From: Irpex lacteus
Taxonomy: Eukaryota > Basidiomycota > Agaricomycetes > Polyporales > Irpicaceae
NCBI GenBank assembly: GCA_001986395.2
Contig: MQVO02000013.1
Coordinates: forward strand, 62,001-126,000
Direction of reading: 5' to 3'
Length of the DNA: 64,000 bases
The notes under the pieces were generated by a model, which saw only the letters and a program-made list of their open reading frames with translations, searched no databases and was not told the origin of the DNA. The position numbers and the translations under genes are program-made. Below, piece after piece: positions 13,201-25,743 of this stretch (positions within the stretch are counted from its first letter, which is position 1; every line of letters starts with the position of its first letter).

Positions 13201-13940
13201 GTATTGGAAGCGAGGAGGAGGCTGCTCCGAGTCAGAAGTTGCGGGACCGTTGACAATGGAGATAGGATGCAACCAGGTGCGTATCATTTACTCTTGAGAT
13301 ACATTGTCTTGACTCTACTGAACAAACTTACCCTTCAAACAGGCTTCGATTGGCTGGAGCGGCGTGCTCTGCTGCTGCATAGGCTTTGAGAGCACTGTAG
13401 TCTGCGGCAGACCTATCCCTTTACCCACGGCTTGATCGCCTCGACGACACGCTTTGATGCTGTATAGCATACTGGCAATATTGCCATCGCGCGTAAATGT
13501 ACAGACCGCTAGCACGTTCGTACGGGTGGCATCGAGAGTCGTTACCGGTGGGCAATGCGACGCCAACACCACCCTGCGCCCAGTGTGGTCGCTCAAACGG
13601 TACGTTCGTCGCTCTTGATATGATAGCTCTGGATATTTAATTTGGGTGTAGGATACTCTAATCGACGTTCTAGTTTACGATAACGTGCACCGATGTCTTC
13701 AACGGGCATAACGTAGTGGTCGGTGCAGAAGACTGGTTCCGTGAAATAGGGATATGGTCATAATCAAGGACGGTTGATCTCGGTGAGTATCCGTTGTGTT
13801 GTACGGAGATTGTACATAATTATCTCCAAGCTCATGATGCAAAACAGGAGCTCGTCATTCACATCTCTTGAGGTCGATAATTTAAGACCTCTGTTGGCGG
13901 TGTATCGTCCCACCTCTGCGAAAAGGACTTGAGTCTTCAT
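10300..13940 (-). pseudogene. Decayed multi-exon gene divergent from DUF6535 copy 1
   Basis: The upstream end is an ATG at 13940-13938 in good context (CTCACCATGA), opening a 58-codon frame with MKTQVLFAEVGRY and DELLFCIMSLEIIMYN. Further downstream on the same strand are pieces also present in the other units: VFCTDHYVMPVEDIGARYRK (about 13720-13660), GRRVVLASHCPPVTT followed by IKACRRGDQAVGKGIG (about 13580-13390), a cysteine-rich exon near 12400-12530, and RVTLRTIKNEYI with GYRYSEIDVVRPKHD (10640-10530). Frame slips and stops between pieces argue for a pseudogene or a heavily spliced gene I cannot assemble. The family is unrecognised. The same peptides in diverged copies show that it was once coding. 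Confidence 0.5.
10900..12200. other. Interval with no supported gene
   Basis: Apart from traces of the minus-strand pseudogene, I see no conserved frame, RNA or mobile-element terminus in this stretch. The 140-codon plus-strand frame at 11873-12295 runs opposite to the pseudogene and has no counterpart in copy 2. Confidence 0.4.
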
Positions 13941-14370
13941 GGTGAGTATCGCGCTTCGTGTTTCTATCCACACCGATCTAACCGTAGGTTGAATAGCTGC
14001 AGATCATTGACGTACGTAGGAAACGTCGAGGCACTGCGCCATTGGCGCTAGGACCCTTACGGTACGACCGCTTCCTAATTTCCACAACTGAACGTTGACG
14101 TTCACGCTGGCGTTTGTACGTTTCGTTCGTGATTTGTACAATCTCTCCTCTACAGGAATTGCGACGCTGTCGAATACCACTCAGTTCGGGCCCATCCTCT
14201 GAGACAACACATGTTAACTGTACAAAGTATTGCGGCGGAACATAGAACAACGTTCTAGCTTCCACGACATCTGCCAAACCGACCCTCCGGAGCCGCCGAC
14301 GCCGCTCAATTCGAAGGCTGTCCAGCGTCCATCTGCCTGCCAAACGTCGTGCACCCCACGAGGCGTCCTC

Positions 14371-14497
14371 CATATAACCCTTGCGTGTCCACGCTTCGCC
14401 TCTTTTCCCTTTACCCCCACGTCTCGAGAACGACCGGTATGTACCTTCCCTCGACTGTTCTTCCCGCATCGAATCTGACACCGTCGCTCGTTTTCAG
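14371..14497 (+). promoter_or_regulatory. TATA-like box and 5' UTR intron of DUF6535 copy 1
   Basis: CATATAAC at 14371-14378 lies about 190 bp before the start codon. A 61-bp intron (14437-14497, GTATGT..TTTTCAG) is predicted in the leader. Both are kept in copy 2 (TATA at 25545-25553, intron 25613-25673), and the intron acceptor is kept in copy 3 near 63750. This supports a shared promoter design and the choice of the downstream ATG. Confidence 0.55.
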
Positions 14498-14567
14498 TGA
14501 GAATCTATTAGCCGCAGACGGAAACGCCTACGCAGAAGACGATTCCTCACCTGGATTTTGAGCCGAT

Positions 14568-14800
14568 ATGACTGAGCCGATTGGACCTGAGCCGACTGGA
14601 GGAGCGCCGACAGTGCTCGAGCCGAATGCACTAGAGCCGACTGGAGATGTGCCGACTAGGCTTGAGCCGACAGAGGATGTGCCGACTAGGCTTGAGCCGA
14701 CAGAGGATGTGCCGACTGTATTCGAGCCGACTGCAGATGTGCTGACTGTAGATGTGCCGACTGGACCTGAGCCGACTGCTGTAGAGCCGACCGTAGCCGA
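14568..14800 (+). repeat. In-frame minisatellite coding EPT/VPT repeats
   Basis: Degenerate 15- and 30-bp units such as GAGCCGACAGAGGATGTGCC repeat at the 5' end of the DUF6535 gene. The number and order of units differ in copies 2 and 3 (from 25744 and from 63820) while the frame is kept, so the paralogs differ in the length of the N-terminal proline/threonine tract. Confidence 0.8.
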
Positions 14801-17765
14801 GCTGCAAGGATCTGCGCCGACGGTGGAAGTGCCGACGGAAGGTGTGTCGCCAGGAGGTGCACCACCAGGGACTGTACCGACCGGAGGAGAGCCTGTTGCA
14901 GAGCCGACGCAGCATAACGCCGCGCACTTTGACGGTGTCTCTTCGCACGACAGAATGAGTCCTCCTGGGGAATGCGACACGGCTGGTCCGTCGAGCAGAC
15001 CCTTGGCGCAGGGTGTTTCGTCGTCGCAAGATGCCAACGAGCCGTCGCTGCAGGACACGGCTGATGTGCCGGAGGTGCGCTCTCCGCGGACCAAGGATGA
15101 CTACGCGAAAGTGCCAAAGGGCCAGGATGCGGGCACTGATGCGGACTCGAATGTGCGCTACGTTCTGTCTGGCCAACCGACTGGATGGACGGCCATGGCG
15201 GCGCATATGCGCGAGTACGACGAGGAGAAGGTCAAGAATACCAAGGAGGATATTGATACCTTGCTGACCTTCGTGAGTACCCACTGTCTTGCTTTGCTAC
15301 GGTGTTACTTACAAATTGTCTCGTAGGCTGGTTTGTTCTCTGCGGCCCTCACCGCCTTCCTTGTAGAATCATACTCCAACCTCCTCCCTGACCCTAATGC
15401 ACAGACTGCCGCTGATTCAGCGCAGTCTCTTGTTGTCATGCAGCAGATGTACCTCCATGCATACAACTCATCCTCAGACCCTACTGTTGCTCTCGCTCCA
15501 GCTGTTCCTCCCCCCTTCCAACCCTCTCCCAATGACATCAGAGTCAATGTGCTCTGGTTCGCTTCACTCATCTTCAGTTTGATGACTGCCTCCTTTGCTA
15601 TACTGGTCAAGCAGTGGCTCAGAGAGTACCTTGCTGTTGATAACCCCTCTCCTCATGCCCGCCTTCGTATTCGTCACTACCGAGAACCTGGCCTGAGGAC
15701 CTGGAAGGTGTTTGAGATTGCTGCTGTTCTCCCACTCTTGCAACAGCTGGCTCTTGCCCTATTCTTCATTGGGCTCTGCTACTTCACTGCCTCAGTGCAC
15801 GAGAGTGTTGGGAATACCAGTCTCCCACTTGTTGCTGGATGGGCTTTCTGCTTCACCACTGTCACAATGCTCCCCTTGTTCTTCCCCCGATGTCCATATA
15901 AAATCACCTTGCTCAAATCGATACATCTCAGTGTGCATATGCATGTGGTCAAAGCAGTACAGAGAGGTACCTATTGGTTGTACCGTAAGGCTCCCACAGG
16001 TTACTGGGTTCAATCCTGGACAGAGAAACTTGGGAATTCCCTATACAACCACTACTCTCTGCATAATGAGAGGGGATTTGTCGTGGAGGATACCTCAGAC
16101 TTGCAAATACTTGCTGAAGTGGACAGTGTCCAATCCAATGATGAACTTATTGGCACAGTGATTTTTGAGTCTCTCCAGCAGATTCAGGAGCCCGAATGGG
16201 AGGACATAGTCAAATTTCTATACCAGTTGATTGAGCCACGTGTACAGCAGAATAACTTGCTCTCTTGGCCATGGCATAAAGTAACCTTGTGGCAGTTGAC
16301 TAGGCCAGCGCAAACTGGCATTATCAACATTCTCTGTTATCACTTTCAAGTACAGCTTAACAAGTCCAAGAGGAACACAGAGTGGATGTCACAGAATCAT
16401 ACTCCTCATGCTCTTTTCCTCTTGTTCTGTATCAGCTATCATCAGATTCCTCCATCTGGAATAAAGCTTCTGAAGCAGCATGGTACTGACATAGTATGGG
16501 CCCTTGCAAAAAGCTGTGGACAATCTGAGGATAGACATCAAGCTTACTTTTACGTCTTTGCCTACACAAGTAACAGAGCTAAAGATCACAACTGGAGTTG
16601 GGAACTATGCCTGCAGTATTTTGAAATCATTGCAGACAGCATTTTCCGCAGCTCTGGGGACACATGCCCTTCTAAACCCTTCTCATTGCAAGGAGACATG
16701 ACATCTTGGCCTTGGAGTGCTTGGAATGATGACTACAACCTAGGACCCTATTTATGCTACAATGCTATGGAGTTGTTATCACACTCTATCATTGCATTAT
16801 TGGAAGAGACAGAGTCTACTACCAGCAACCACAATGCTACATCTGCACTAGCACTATCATCTGTCACAAACCAAGAAAACAGAAACTTCTGCATTGTCAG
16901 TGCTCTGGTTAGCACGTGGAACTTGGCCAGTATAGCAAAACATGCATATGACCTAGTGTCATTACCATCTGTAATCAAGAGCTGTCTCTCTCAACAGAAT
17001 GGCACGCTGGCTATCTTGCAAGCTCTTGGTCAAGTCCAGGAGTTGACACTTATTGGTGTATGCACTGATACTTACCGCTATAAAGTGCCAAATGGTACAT
17101 TGACTCTCAAACTCTCATAATACAATTCTGACTTGATATCAGTTAACAAACAGATGGTGTCAAATCTGACCAATGCACTTTCCAATCCTGCTATATTTGA
17201 ACACCAACTATTGAAGATCTACTCTAAGCTTGAACATGCTCTCAAGATCCTTTACTTTGGGATCCATTGCGTTAACAATGTAGACGGTCTCCAACATCAG
17301 GGCCAGTTCATGACGCTCTTTAGGGCCTTAACTCAAGTTGTCTACCAGTCGATAGAAGACTCTGCTCCAGCTCAAGCACATGAAATGGCTAATACTGGCC
17401 ATCCTACTAGTGATCAGAGTCATGTGCTTGTTCAGTTCATCTGTAACTCTTCCACAGAATTGAAAACTGCAGTCAATACTGTTACCAAGGCCTGTCTTGG
17501 ACATGTCCAGAGACAAGACATTATGGCTGTTCATGCAAGATGGAAATCTGACTCAGCTCTAGAGCAAGGACCTTGGAGCTTACTATTCAAGCCTGAAGAA
17601 ACAGTCTTTGAGGATAGCTTTGTGGAGTGGCTGCTAGTGCTCTACATGGCCTCTAGTAGTGATGAGGATCAGGATAACTCAGATGAAGAGATCCATCAGA
17701 GGTTCTATAGGATCAAACAACTTGGGTTTGTAGAAAAGGTCAGAGAGAAATATCCCATGTTGTGA
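14568..17765 (+). CDS. DUF6535 membrane protein, copy 1 (about 1031 aa, 3 exons)
   Basis: Exons 14568-15272, 15327-17094 and 17143-17765 join in frame; the second intron is only 48 bp. Exon 1 encodes a soluble N-terminal region built from proline/threonine repeats (EPTGDVPT, RLEPTEDVPT), then an acidic stretch leading to YVLSGQPTGWTAMAAHMREY. The exon junction falls in the DUF6535 core (EDIDTLLTF / AGLFSAALTAFLVESY). Membrane segments are expected near residues 238-252, 308-330, 365-390 and 400-420 (VNVLWFASLIFSLMTASFA, LALALFFIGLCYF, LVAGWAFCFTTVTMLPLFF). The remaining 600 or so residues are a helical, presumably cytosolic region. DUF6535 proteins are abundant in Agaricomycetes and have no established function. 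The ATG is chosen because a conserved leader intron ends just before it. Confidence 0.88.
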
Positions 17766-19970
17766 TTTTTGTAGACAGTCTGTCAGTGTATTCACTACAG
17801 CTAGGATAGCACTACTGAAGCATGTATCAGCTTTCCCCCCTCTCCTTTCCTTGATTGACCAACAATAGGGAACCAGAGCAATAACAGGACCATAGCGGCA
17901 TAACATATGTTACGTGGAAGCACGGTGTACAGTTGTGTCATGAATCTCGATGAGTGTGAGAGCTCTAGTCAATGTGAGATCTCTAGTTGACGTAAGAGCT
18001 TCAGTCAATCTGGAACTTGACTGCAACGACAGAGCCAATATCAAGCTAACAAGGATGACCATATGTGTTAGAATGCGCACATACAACTGTCAATATCAAC
18101 ACTATACTCACTGATAACCGTAGCACTCTCCCAGATTGTTCCAGACCCTCATCTTTTTGCAACTCTTATGTAGTACATGTTCATGAGAGCAAACACGATG
18201 GCACTGCTTGACATCGAAGTATTAAGTCATAGTGAGATAGAACGGTATTTTAAGGTTCTTATCGCTGGGTGAACTTGACTGATTACCGGTGCTTGTTTTC
18301 AAGATACCTAGCGTCCAAGATTTGTTGCATGGCATATTGAGCGTGGACAGGACAACTGGATAGTTGTCAGCCAGCGATCTGAGGTAAGGCAGTTTTGAGA
18401 CGGGTCAATGCAAGCGTGCGGCTGACCTGGAGGGCGGCTTGTGCGTCGGGGAAGAGCAATGGTTGAGGAGGCGCTGGGGAGATCACAGCGATGACGACGG
18501 AGTGTTGGTAATACTAAGGGAAGTTCACCAACGAGGAACCCGGTGGCTGGCTACCCCTGGAGCGTGTTGTCCGCCTCTGCAGTCGCTGCGGCAATGTGGG
18601 GGTGACTGGAACTAGGAAACGAGAGTGGAGGATAGCATTTTGACATGATAACTCACTGTAGTACCATATAATAAGGAAAGCTGGTTTCGAGAGGATGGGT
18701 TGGATGTCAGCATGCACGCCGGGTACTACAAATTTCGAGCAGATGATACTTGCCGGCGATACTCACCGAGAAACCGCGAAACACGGCCAGCCCATCCCGA
18801 CCTTTACCAGTTCGCAATCCTGGAAGGAAACCGTTGCATAAAAGCTTGCATGCAAGACGTATACAGGTCGCTTTGCAGTCGCAGCGGTGTGGCGATCGAA
18901 GTGTATCTTGAGGTTGTTGGGCTGTCGTGGTTTGACTACCGCCAAGTAATGGGTTGCTTGTCCGTCCGGGAGACGTGGGGAAGGTGGAAATAAGACCACA
19001 GTGTAATGTATCAAGACGAGAGCTGACCGGAGGAAGCATCGCGTACGGTAGAGAGGGCTCTAGCTTAAGAGCCACGTCAGCTAACTAATAACAATGAACG
19101 AACGTCAGCATGCACAAGTATTAGCGAACGACAAGATACTCACCTAGAAACCGATTCACTCTCAGAGCCCTTGCTAGCCTCCGTCGCCTCACGGTACGCA
19201 TGTATGACAATCGCGTATAGCACACGAGCGGCCTCAGCCGAAGAGAGCTCAGGCTCGACACGCAAGGAGCTCAGGCTGGCTGGCGTTGAACGAGCCACAG
19301 GCTGATTAGTGTTGAGTGAACCACAGGCTGACTGGCGTTGAACGTACCACAGGCTGTCTGGTGTTGAACGAACCGGCACCACAGACAAATGCAGCGCTCA
19401 CTGAGAAACTGTGCAGCTCTCCTGGCCCATCGGTTCGCAACGCCAAGAAAAGTAAAGCATGCGCACAAACTGTATGTGTGTCGTCTTGGAGTCGAAGGGG
19501 TGTGGTGGTTGAGGACTGAGGTTGTCGTGCCGTCAAGTTGCTAGCTCGTCCAGGTTGGAAAATGAGACTGGAGGGTAAAGTATCAACACCAGAGCTCACG
19601 GCGTACGGGCGTACGGTCGCGCTAGGTGCACCTACGAAGTCTAGCTCAACGTGTAAGAGGGCTCAGACTAGTGGGCATTGAGAGAACAAGAACGCCAAGT
19701 CCTTAGGATGCCAAAGCACCACAGGAAACCGACACAATACTCACCGAAAAAACCGCTTTACTCTCCCAAAGACGTCCTAGCCTCCGTCACTTTACGGTGC
19801 AGATTGGGCGAAATCGATGGCATCGAAGCGTATCTGGAGCTTGACCATACTACACCGCCAATTTGGCGCCCCCCGATGGTTAGAGGATTCTGCCCTCTGA
19901 TCGTCAGAGGACGTCGACGAGGAATATCCCAAGTTTGACGCACGCTCGACAGCCGACGCCACCACCGGGG
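17766..19970. repeat. Downstream segment and cassette array after DUF6535 copy 1
   Basis: The 3' flank to about 17880 is shared with copy 2 (CATGTATCAGCTTTCCCC near 17820 and 28945). From about 17916 it matches bases 62 onward of the window. Cassettes with minus-strand donors follow near 18105, 18760, 19134, 19395 and 19737. The one at 19134-19260 encodes AARVLYAIVIHAYREATEAS on the minus strand. No intact gene is supported. Confidence 0.6.
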
Positions 19971-20640
19971 TTAATCAGCTTATGGGCCCCAAGTTGTCAC
20001 AAGTGATGGCGCCTGTGAGGACAACTGCACAGTAATTAAAACTATGTATTGATATATCAAGCATTTCTGCCTGTCATTGGCCATTGAGCGCCATCGGTCG
20101 GAGTGATAACGTCCTGTTTTGGACTTAACCGGCGATCATCTATCAAAATGCATCAGAGTCGGAATGTCACTGCTGCGTCACTGCTGCGTCGACTTGCTGG
20201 ACTTAGAGAAATGTGAGTTGTTTTTTTGAAACATTCACTCAGCTCGTTGTATATGAGTAAACCGGATGCTCAGAACTGTGATATTTTGTTAGGTGAGATC
20301 ATAGGCGGCAATAATGTGACATAGATGTAGCATTGTCAATGCTCACTCGTTGGATAAGTTCAAAGTTATATGTATCTGAGCCACTAAGAAGGCGGTATAA
20401 GTGTTATGACAGCTCACAGTATCTCAAGCCACTGTGGTACAGTGGTTTGCGTACGACTATGGAGCTCATGTCACATGCTGCGGGATTGGAAACCGAGGGT
20501 TCGAATCCTGCTGTTGGCAGGGAACGTAATATCATTTTGGAACGTGAGAGGCCGCGGTTCTCACTTTGGTCCTGGCGCTCAGTATCCGTCCGGCCGTCGG
20601 ACGTTATCATGAACATTTTGCATTTCGCTTAGAATCAAAC
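19970..20640. other. AT-richer interruption of the unit with a tRNA-like sequence
   Basis: This stretch lacks a counterpart in the other units and is AT-richer than its surroundings. It contains a tandem GTCACTGCTGC duplication at about 20165-20188 and a tRNA-like module. It is probably a short mobile insertion, but no clear termini were found. Confidence 0.4.
20424..20517 (+). repeat. tRNA-derived (SINE-like) module
   Basis: The box A match TGGTACAGTGG (20432-20442) and a perfect box B GGTTCGAATCC (about 20499-20509) are in the right order. The ends can pair (GCCACTG with TGTTGGC) and a D-stem GTAC/GTAC is possible. The anticodon arm is irregular and lacks the expected U33. I call it a tRNA-derived element rather than a working tRNA gene. 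Confidence 0.5.
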
Positions 20641-20889
20641 CTGCCCCAGGGATTTCATAGGAGCGGGTGAGATCATAGCGAGCTTACCTCACGGTTCTGA
20701 GGATGCTCATAGGTCCCACCTGTGGCACTCCTCTGAGCAAAATCACCCGCTCATCCTCTGGCGACAAATGGGCGGTGTAGCGGGCGAACGTTCGCCGCAC
20801 ATCCAAGGGCATCGAGCGAACGAGGACGTTCAGCCTGAGTAGCACGCGCAGTGGCTCGGCCGTGGAGCTCTCTCAGGCTAGCACAAACG

Positions 20890-22600
20890 TAGCCTCGTCA
20901 AGTTGACATCGACGCGAAGAGGCATCGACGCCGCGTATCTGGAAGTCATTGCAGGGCCGTACTCGCCAGTTCGCCCGTCTCAAGTTGTCTATGAGGCACC
21001 GTGTCATTTATTGGGTGTGAGTTCGATCGTGGTGGATGACAAAGGAGAGGGGAAAGACAACGGTGGGATGAGCGACGTTGATCTCGGTCCGTTTGACCGC
21101 TCGAGCGCGTGACGTCATCGATTGCTGTCCTTTCTCTCGACGTCCACCACCCGAGTCATCCTCTTTCATCGCAGCTTGACACTGTAAGCAGCTGACTCGA
21201 CAGGAAGTCTCAGTGTCGGCAGTGTGAACGTAAAACTCGTCGACAGCAGCCTCGAGCGACCCTCGACGCAATCTCTCTCGTTTGGGTGAGTGCCTTGCTG
21301 GACGACGTATACATCCACGCACTAAAATTTCTCTACGCAGCAGCTAATTAGTATTCTGATGCATCTAGCGACTTCGTCGCTAGATGCAGCCTCCCTTCGT
21401 GAAGTTTTCGCCGGTGCACTAGAACAACGAGTGGTTGTCTGCGGGGACCAGGATGTGAGAACGAGGTTGGGGCTGATTAGGACATTCGGTGCGTGCTATA
21501 CCTATCCTTCTCTAGAAATACGCTATCTGACGTATTCTGACGTACTAGACGACTTGCAACTTCGTCCCTACCCCGGTCGACCTGCGACGCCCATATGCTG
21601 CCACATACCCTGCAAAGAACCGCGTCGCCCTCACCTCGAGGCCTCAGCCTTTCCTGAGCTGTGGGCATCCGAACGACCAGCACGCTTACATGGAGGGTAC
21701 GTACCTCTTGATATTGCCAGACGATGTTGACAGTTGCACTCTGCCCTCTTATGGGGCCGTTCGATTCTCCATATTTATACTTCGGGCTACTACGACACCC
21801 ACGAAGGATCCATGGAAGTGATCTTGCCGACTCGACGCGTAAGTGAATTATGCACAGCACCACTACGCACTACACCTATCGCCGTATTGAGCGCGCCGAA
21901 AGGCTGCTGCAAGACGTCCAGGAGGGCCTCTTACAACGGCACACCAACTGCTATATGCAGTCCGGAGTCAAGAAAGTTTATGGTGCGTAAACAAAGCTTT
22001 CTCATTCTTGGTAGAACTAACAATCGGCCGTACAGGCGGTTTGATGAGGTATATGCGGTTTACGCGATTACATGTACAGGTTATACGCATCGCCGTGTCT
22101 ACACTCGTTATTCACCTTCAACAGACTTGCGAGACTGCAAGAAGTTGATATCGTCTCCGAACTCGTTCGAGAACGTCACGGGCGGCGTAACCATGAAGTT
22201 TTGAGCTCAGCCCTCACGCGCGTATCGTGCTTCAAGTAGACGTTGGCATCCCCAGACTCGTTTGCGAGAGCGTGTGTTCAGTGGTTCGTCGCGTGATTCG
22301 TCCTTGAACCGACGGAATGAACTCGTAGATATCTGACGGTCACGAAGGATGCATAGCCATGGCCAGGGACGTAGTGGACCATTGAGACCTCGTTGGCACT
22401 GGCACACGGTACTGCGTTGGGACGTCTGATTGGACATGCGACTGGGACACGCATTGTCAACTTCCAAGGAATCCATGCGTTGCGGACATGCTGTGTCCGT
22501 GGCAACAAGACTTTCGTCGTTTCCTCTCGAGGGTAGCTATTAGGCCGCACCTTGTACTGCAGTACATAGGTGGGCAATCTGTATCAAGAGAAACACGAGC
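20890..22600. repeat. Conserved unit segment B, copy 2
   Basis: Homologous to 8700-10290 and 59790-61330 by the shared landmarks given for copy 1. Frames are not conserved between copies and no gene is supported. It differs from the others by a unique short hairpin at 21360-21388. Confidence 0.55.
21360..21388. repeat. Perfect 13-bp-arm hairpin
   Basis: TGCATCTAGCGAC is followed by a TTC loop and the exact inverse arm. It is absent from the matching positions of the other two segment-B copies, so it is a recent local event or a small insertion. Confidence 0.7.
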
Positions 22601-22799
22601 AAAAATATTTTGTATCATCTAGCACGTACATGAGGACGGGAGTACACCAACGAGTAGCTCGCCGTCGTCGAACGCAGCGCGAGGGGGCAACCGAGCCGTA
22701 CGAGAACCAGACATATTAACTGGCAAACACACAGTCAGCACTAGTCAGCCACGGTGGCACTATCTTGGAGGAACCGGAAATCGGTAGTCGCACTTGAGG

Positions 22800-25121
22800 C
22801 TATGGATGGACAACGTAGTCTTGTACCACAGTGGCCGAGTTGTATTTAGAGGGCAAAGGCGGTCGACGAGAGTTGTATGCGCGGGACTCAGGACGTCTTG
22901 TGTGGCTGGGGCTAGATTAGGTATTGTCGGTCTTGGTCATTCTGAACATTACGTAGCGAGCGCGACAGTGCTCACTCAGTTTAGTCTCAAAAATGGCTAC
23001 TTGCGGTTACGGTAGAGCAAAAATAGTGCTGCGGGTCACCCAAGTGAGGACAAGGACGTCAGCGCGATGAGACTTGAGACTTTGAACGACACTCACATAA
23101 TCAATGTCCTCCTGTATCGTTCGGAAATATATCTCTACACTCTGTCAACGGCACACTAGCCCGCGTTCATCCATCCTGAAGTATTTCGCAACGTCGAAAG
23201 CTTAGACAAGACATCGAGAGGTCGCCATTACAGGCTCACACCGAGCTGAGAGTATCCGTCGGAAATATAGGATATGTCGTCAAGGGTTTTTATCCAGAAC
23301 TGGTGTGATTCGTACTGTTAATAAATTAACGAGTGGGTTGGCCACGTTCGATTCTAGGGAGGCCCATGCTTCGATGGTAGAGCCATAGTAGCGAAGACAG
23401 CAGCAGTTCCAAAGGTGTACGGGGAAGTAAACACGGTCGAGGTTTATCGATCGCGACCGAGGGGTTTCGAACATCCATAAATGAAGGATTGGGCCACTGT
23501 CATAGATTGGGATGTGATACCAGGCCTTTGCGTTCAATGGGGGTGTAGGGACAAACTAGCTGTAGCAGAAAATGTCAACAGAGAGGCAATGGGAGCACGT
23601 ACCGTGGATACGAATGCAGCGATCCGTTGCGCTTCGTGTACAACATAGCCGCAACGCGTCCCGTTCACGGTAAATTCACATGCGGAGCAGAAGGCGGCTG
23701 ATAGTGTACGGGAACGTTCGTGAGTGTGCGCAATGCAGAAAGAGGGTAGGGTACGCACCTAGGGACCGTCGAGCTCTCAAAGATCCTGTTTAGACTTCAT
23801 CGACGTCGACGTGCAACGAGCTTGTACGTTATACGGAGGTGCATACAACGAGTACGGACGTCGATTAGGAGCACTTAAGCGGTGTGAATTCATTCGTCTT
23901 GAGATTGTTTATCACCGATTCAACTATCTTCATCTTTGGCGGTCAACAGAGAAGTGCAGCGCTGTGATTAAAGCATAGAACAGAGGAGTAAACTACGAGG
24001 TTGACGTTCGATTGTAGCAGAGGGTGAGAGGAAGAGCAGAAGGAGGACGGACGAAGCGCCAGTCCGAGTTCGAGTCCGTCTCAGCTGGTTGAGCGGTCTT
24101 TCCTTTCTATCATCTTCACCGCTGCGTACACTTCACTCCAAGCTCAGCTTATAGACAGCATGACAGTCAATTGCGACGAGGTTTCTCAGAAGGTCTTCAG
24201 TCCAGACATATGAGCACAACGCGAGGTCAAATGGCCAGCTTACCCTCGAAGGTTTCGTTCGGTGAGTAGTCTGTCCACGCCAATGAACTAAGACACTGAT
24301 ACCGACCGCTATCGCTATAGTACACGTCAACGACTTTACACTTACGTACTATATTCTATACGGGAATGCGAGCGAGTGCGCCAATATAGCCACGTTTTGG
24401 AAGTGAGAAGAAGGAGGTCGCGGGACCGTTGACGATAGATACAGGATATAACTCGGTGCGTGGGGTTTACTCTTGAAATGCATTGTTTCAACTCTAATGA
24501 GCAGAACCACCCTTCTAACAGGCTCCGATTGGCTCGAGCGGCGTGCTCTGCTGCTGCATGGGCTTTGAGAGCACTGTAGTCTGCGGAAGACCTATCCCTT
24601 TAACCACACCTTGATCGCCTCAATAACACGCTTCGATGCTGCGTAGTACACTGGATTTACTGTCAGCACCAGCAGATATACGGGACGCCAGCGCGTTTGT
24701 ACGGGTGGCATCGAGAGTCGTTACCGGCGGGCAGTGCGACCGCCAACACCACCCTCCGCCTAGTGCAGTCGTTCATATGGTATGTTCGTCGCTCTCGATA
24801 CGGTAGATCTAGGTACTTATCTTGCGATGTAGGATATTCTAATCCCTGTTCTAGTTTACGATAACGTGCACCGATATCTTCAACGGGCATAACGTAGTGT
24901 TCGGTGCAGAAGACTAGTTCCGCGGAATAGGGATATGGTCGTAATCAAGGAACAGTGTTCCCGGTGAGTGTCTACTGGCTTACACGTCGATGGTACATGA
25001 TTATATCCAAGCTCATGATGCGAAACAGGAGCTCATAGTTCATATCTCTTGAGGTCGATAATTTAAGACCCTCTGTTGGCGATGTACCGTCCCACCTCTG
25101 CGAAAGGATTTGAGTCTTCAT
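22800..25121 (-). pseudogene. Decayed multi-exon gene divergent from DUF6535 copy 2
   Basis: Homolog of the remnant at 10300-13940. It starts at an ATG at 25121-25119 (MKTQIL) and keeps ELLFRIMSLDIIMYH, MPVEDIGARYRKLEQGLEYP (near 24890) and CTRRRVVLAVALP. A cysteine-rich exon (FCSACEFTVNGTRCGYVV, about 23700-23640) ends at a GTACGT donor, and a further piece lies at 23537-23280 (WYHIPIYDSGPILHLWMFE). Several pieces are in different frames from copy 1, so both are likely decayed. The family is unrecognised. Confidence 0.5.
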
Positions 25122-25544
25122 GGTGAGTATCGCCTTTCGTGTTTCTGACCACACCGATCTAACCGTAGGTTGAATAGCTGCAGATCATTGACGTACGTAG
25201 GAAACGTCGAGGCACCGTGCCATTGGCGCTAGGACCCTGTACGACCGTTTCCTGATTTCCACAACTGAACGTTGACGTTCACGCTGGCGTTAGTGCATTT
25301 CGTCCGTGATTTGTGCATCTGTCCCTTACGAGATTTGCGACGCTGTTAAATACCACTCAGTTCGGGCCCATCCTCTGAGACAACACATGTGAACTGTACA
25401 AAGTATTGCGGCGGCGCATAGAACAGCGTTCTGGCTTCCACGACATCTGCCAAACCGACCCTCCGGAGCCGCCGACGCAACTCAATTCGAAGGCTGTCCA
25501 GCGTTCATCTGCCTGCCAAACGTCGTGCACCCCACGAGGCGTCC

Positions 25545-25673
25545 TCTATATAACCCTTGCCCGCCCACACCCCGCCTGTTTTCCCTTTACCCCCACGCCT
25601 CGAGAACGACCGGTATGTACCTTCCCTCGACTGTTCTTCCCGCATATAATCTGACACCCTCGCTCGTTTTCAG
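25545..25673 (+). promoter_or_regulatory. TATA-like box and 5' UTR intron of DUF6535 copy 2
   Basis: CTATATAAC at 25545-25553 and a 61-bp leader intron at 25613-25673 correspond to the same features of copy 1. Confidence 0.55.
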
Positions 25674-25743
25674 TGAGGATCTATTAGCCGCAGACGGAAA
25701 CGCCTACGCAGAAGACGATTCCTCACCTGGATTTTGAGCCGAT

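Noticed and set aside
14528..15284. Long antisense frames (188, 217 and 143 codons) over DUF6535 exon 1
   Set aside because: They are frame shadows of the in-frame repeat. The plus-strand gene has conserved introns and paralogs; the antisense frames do not.
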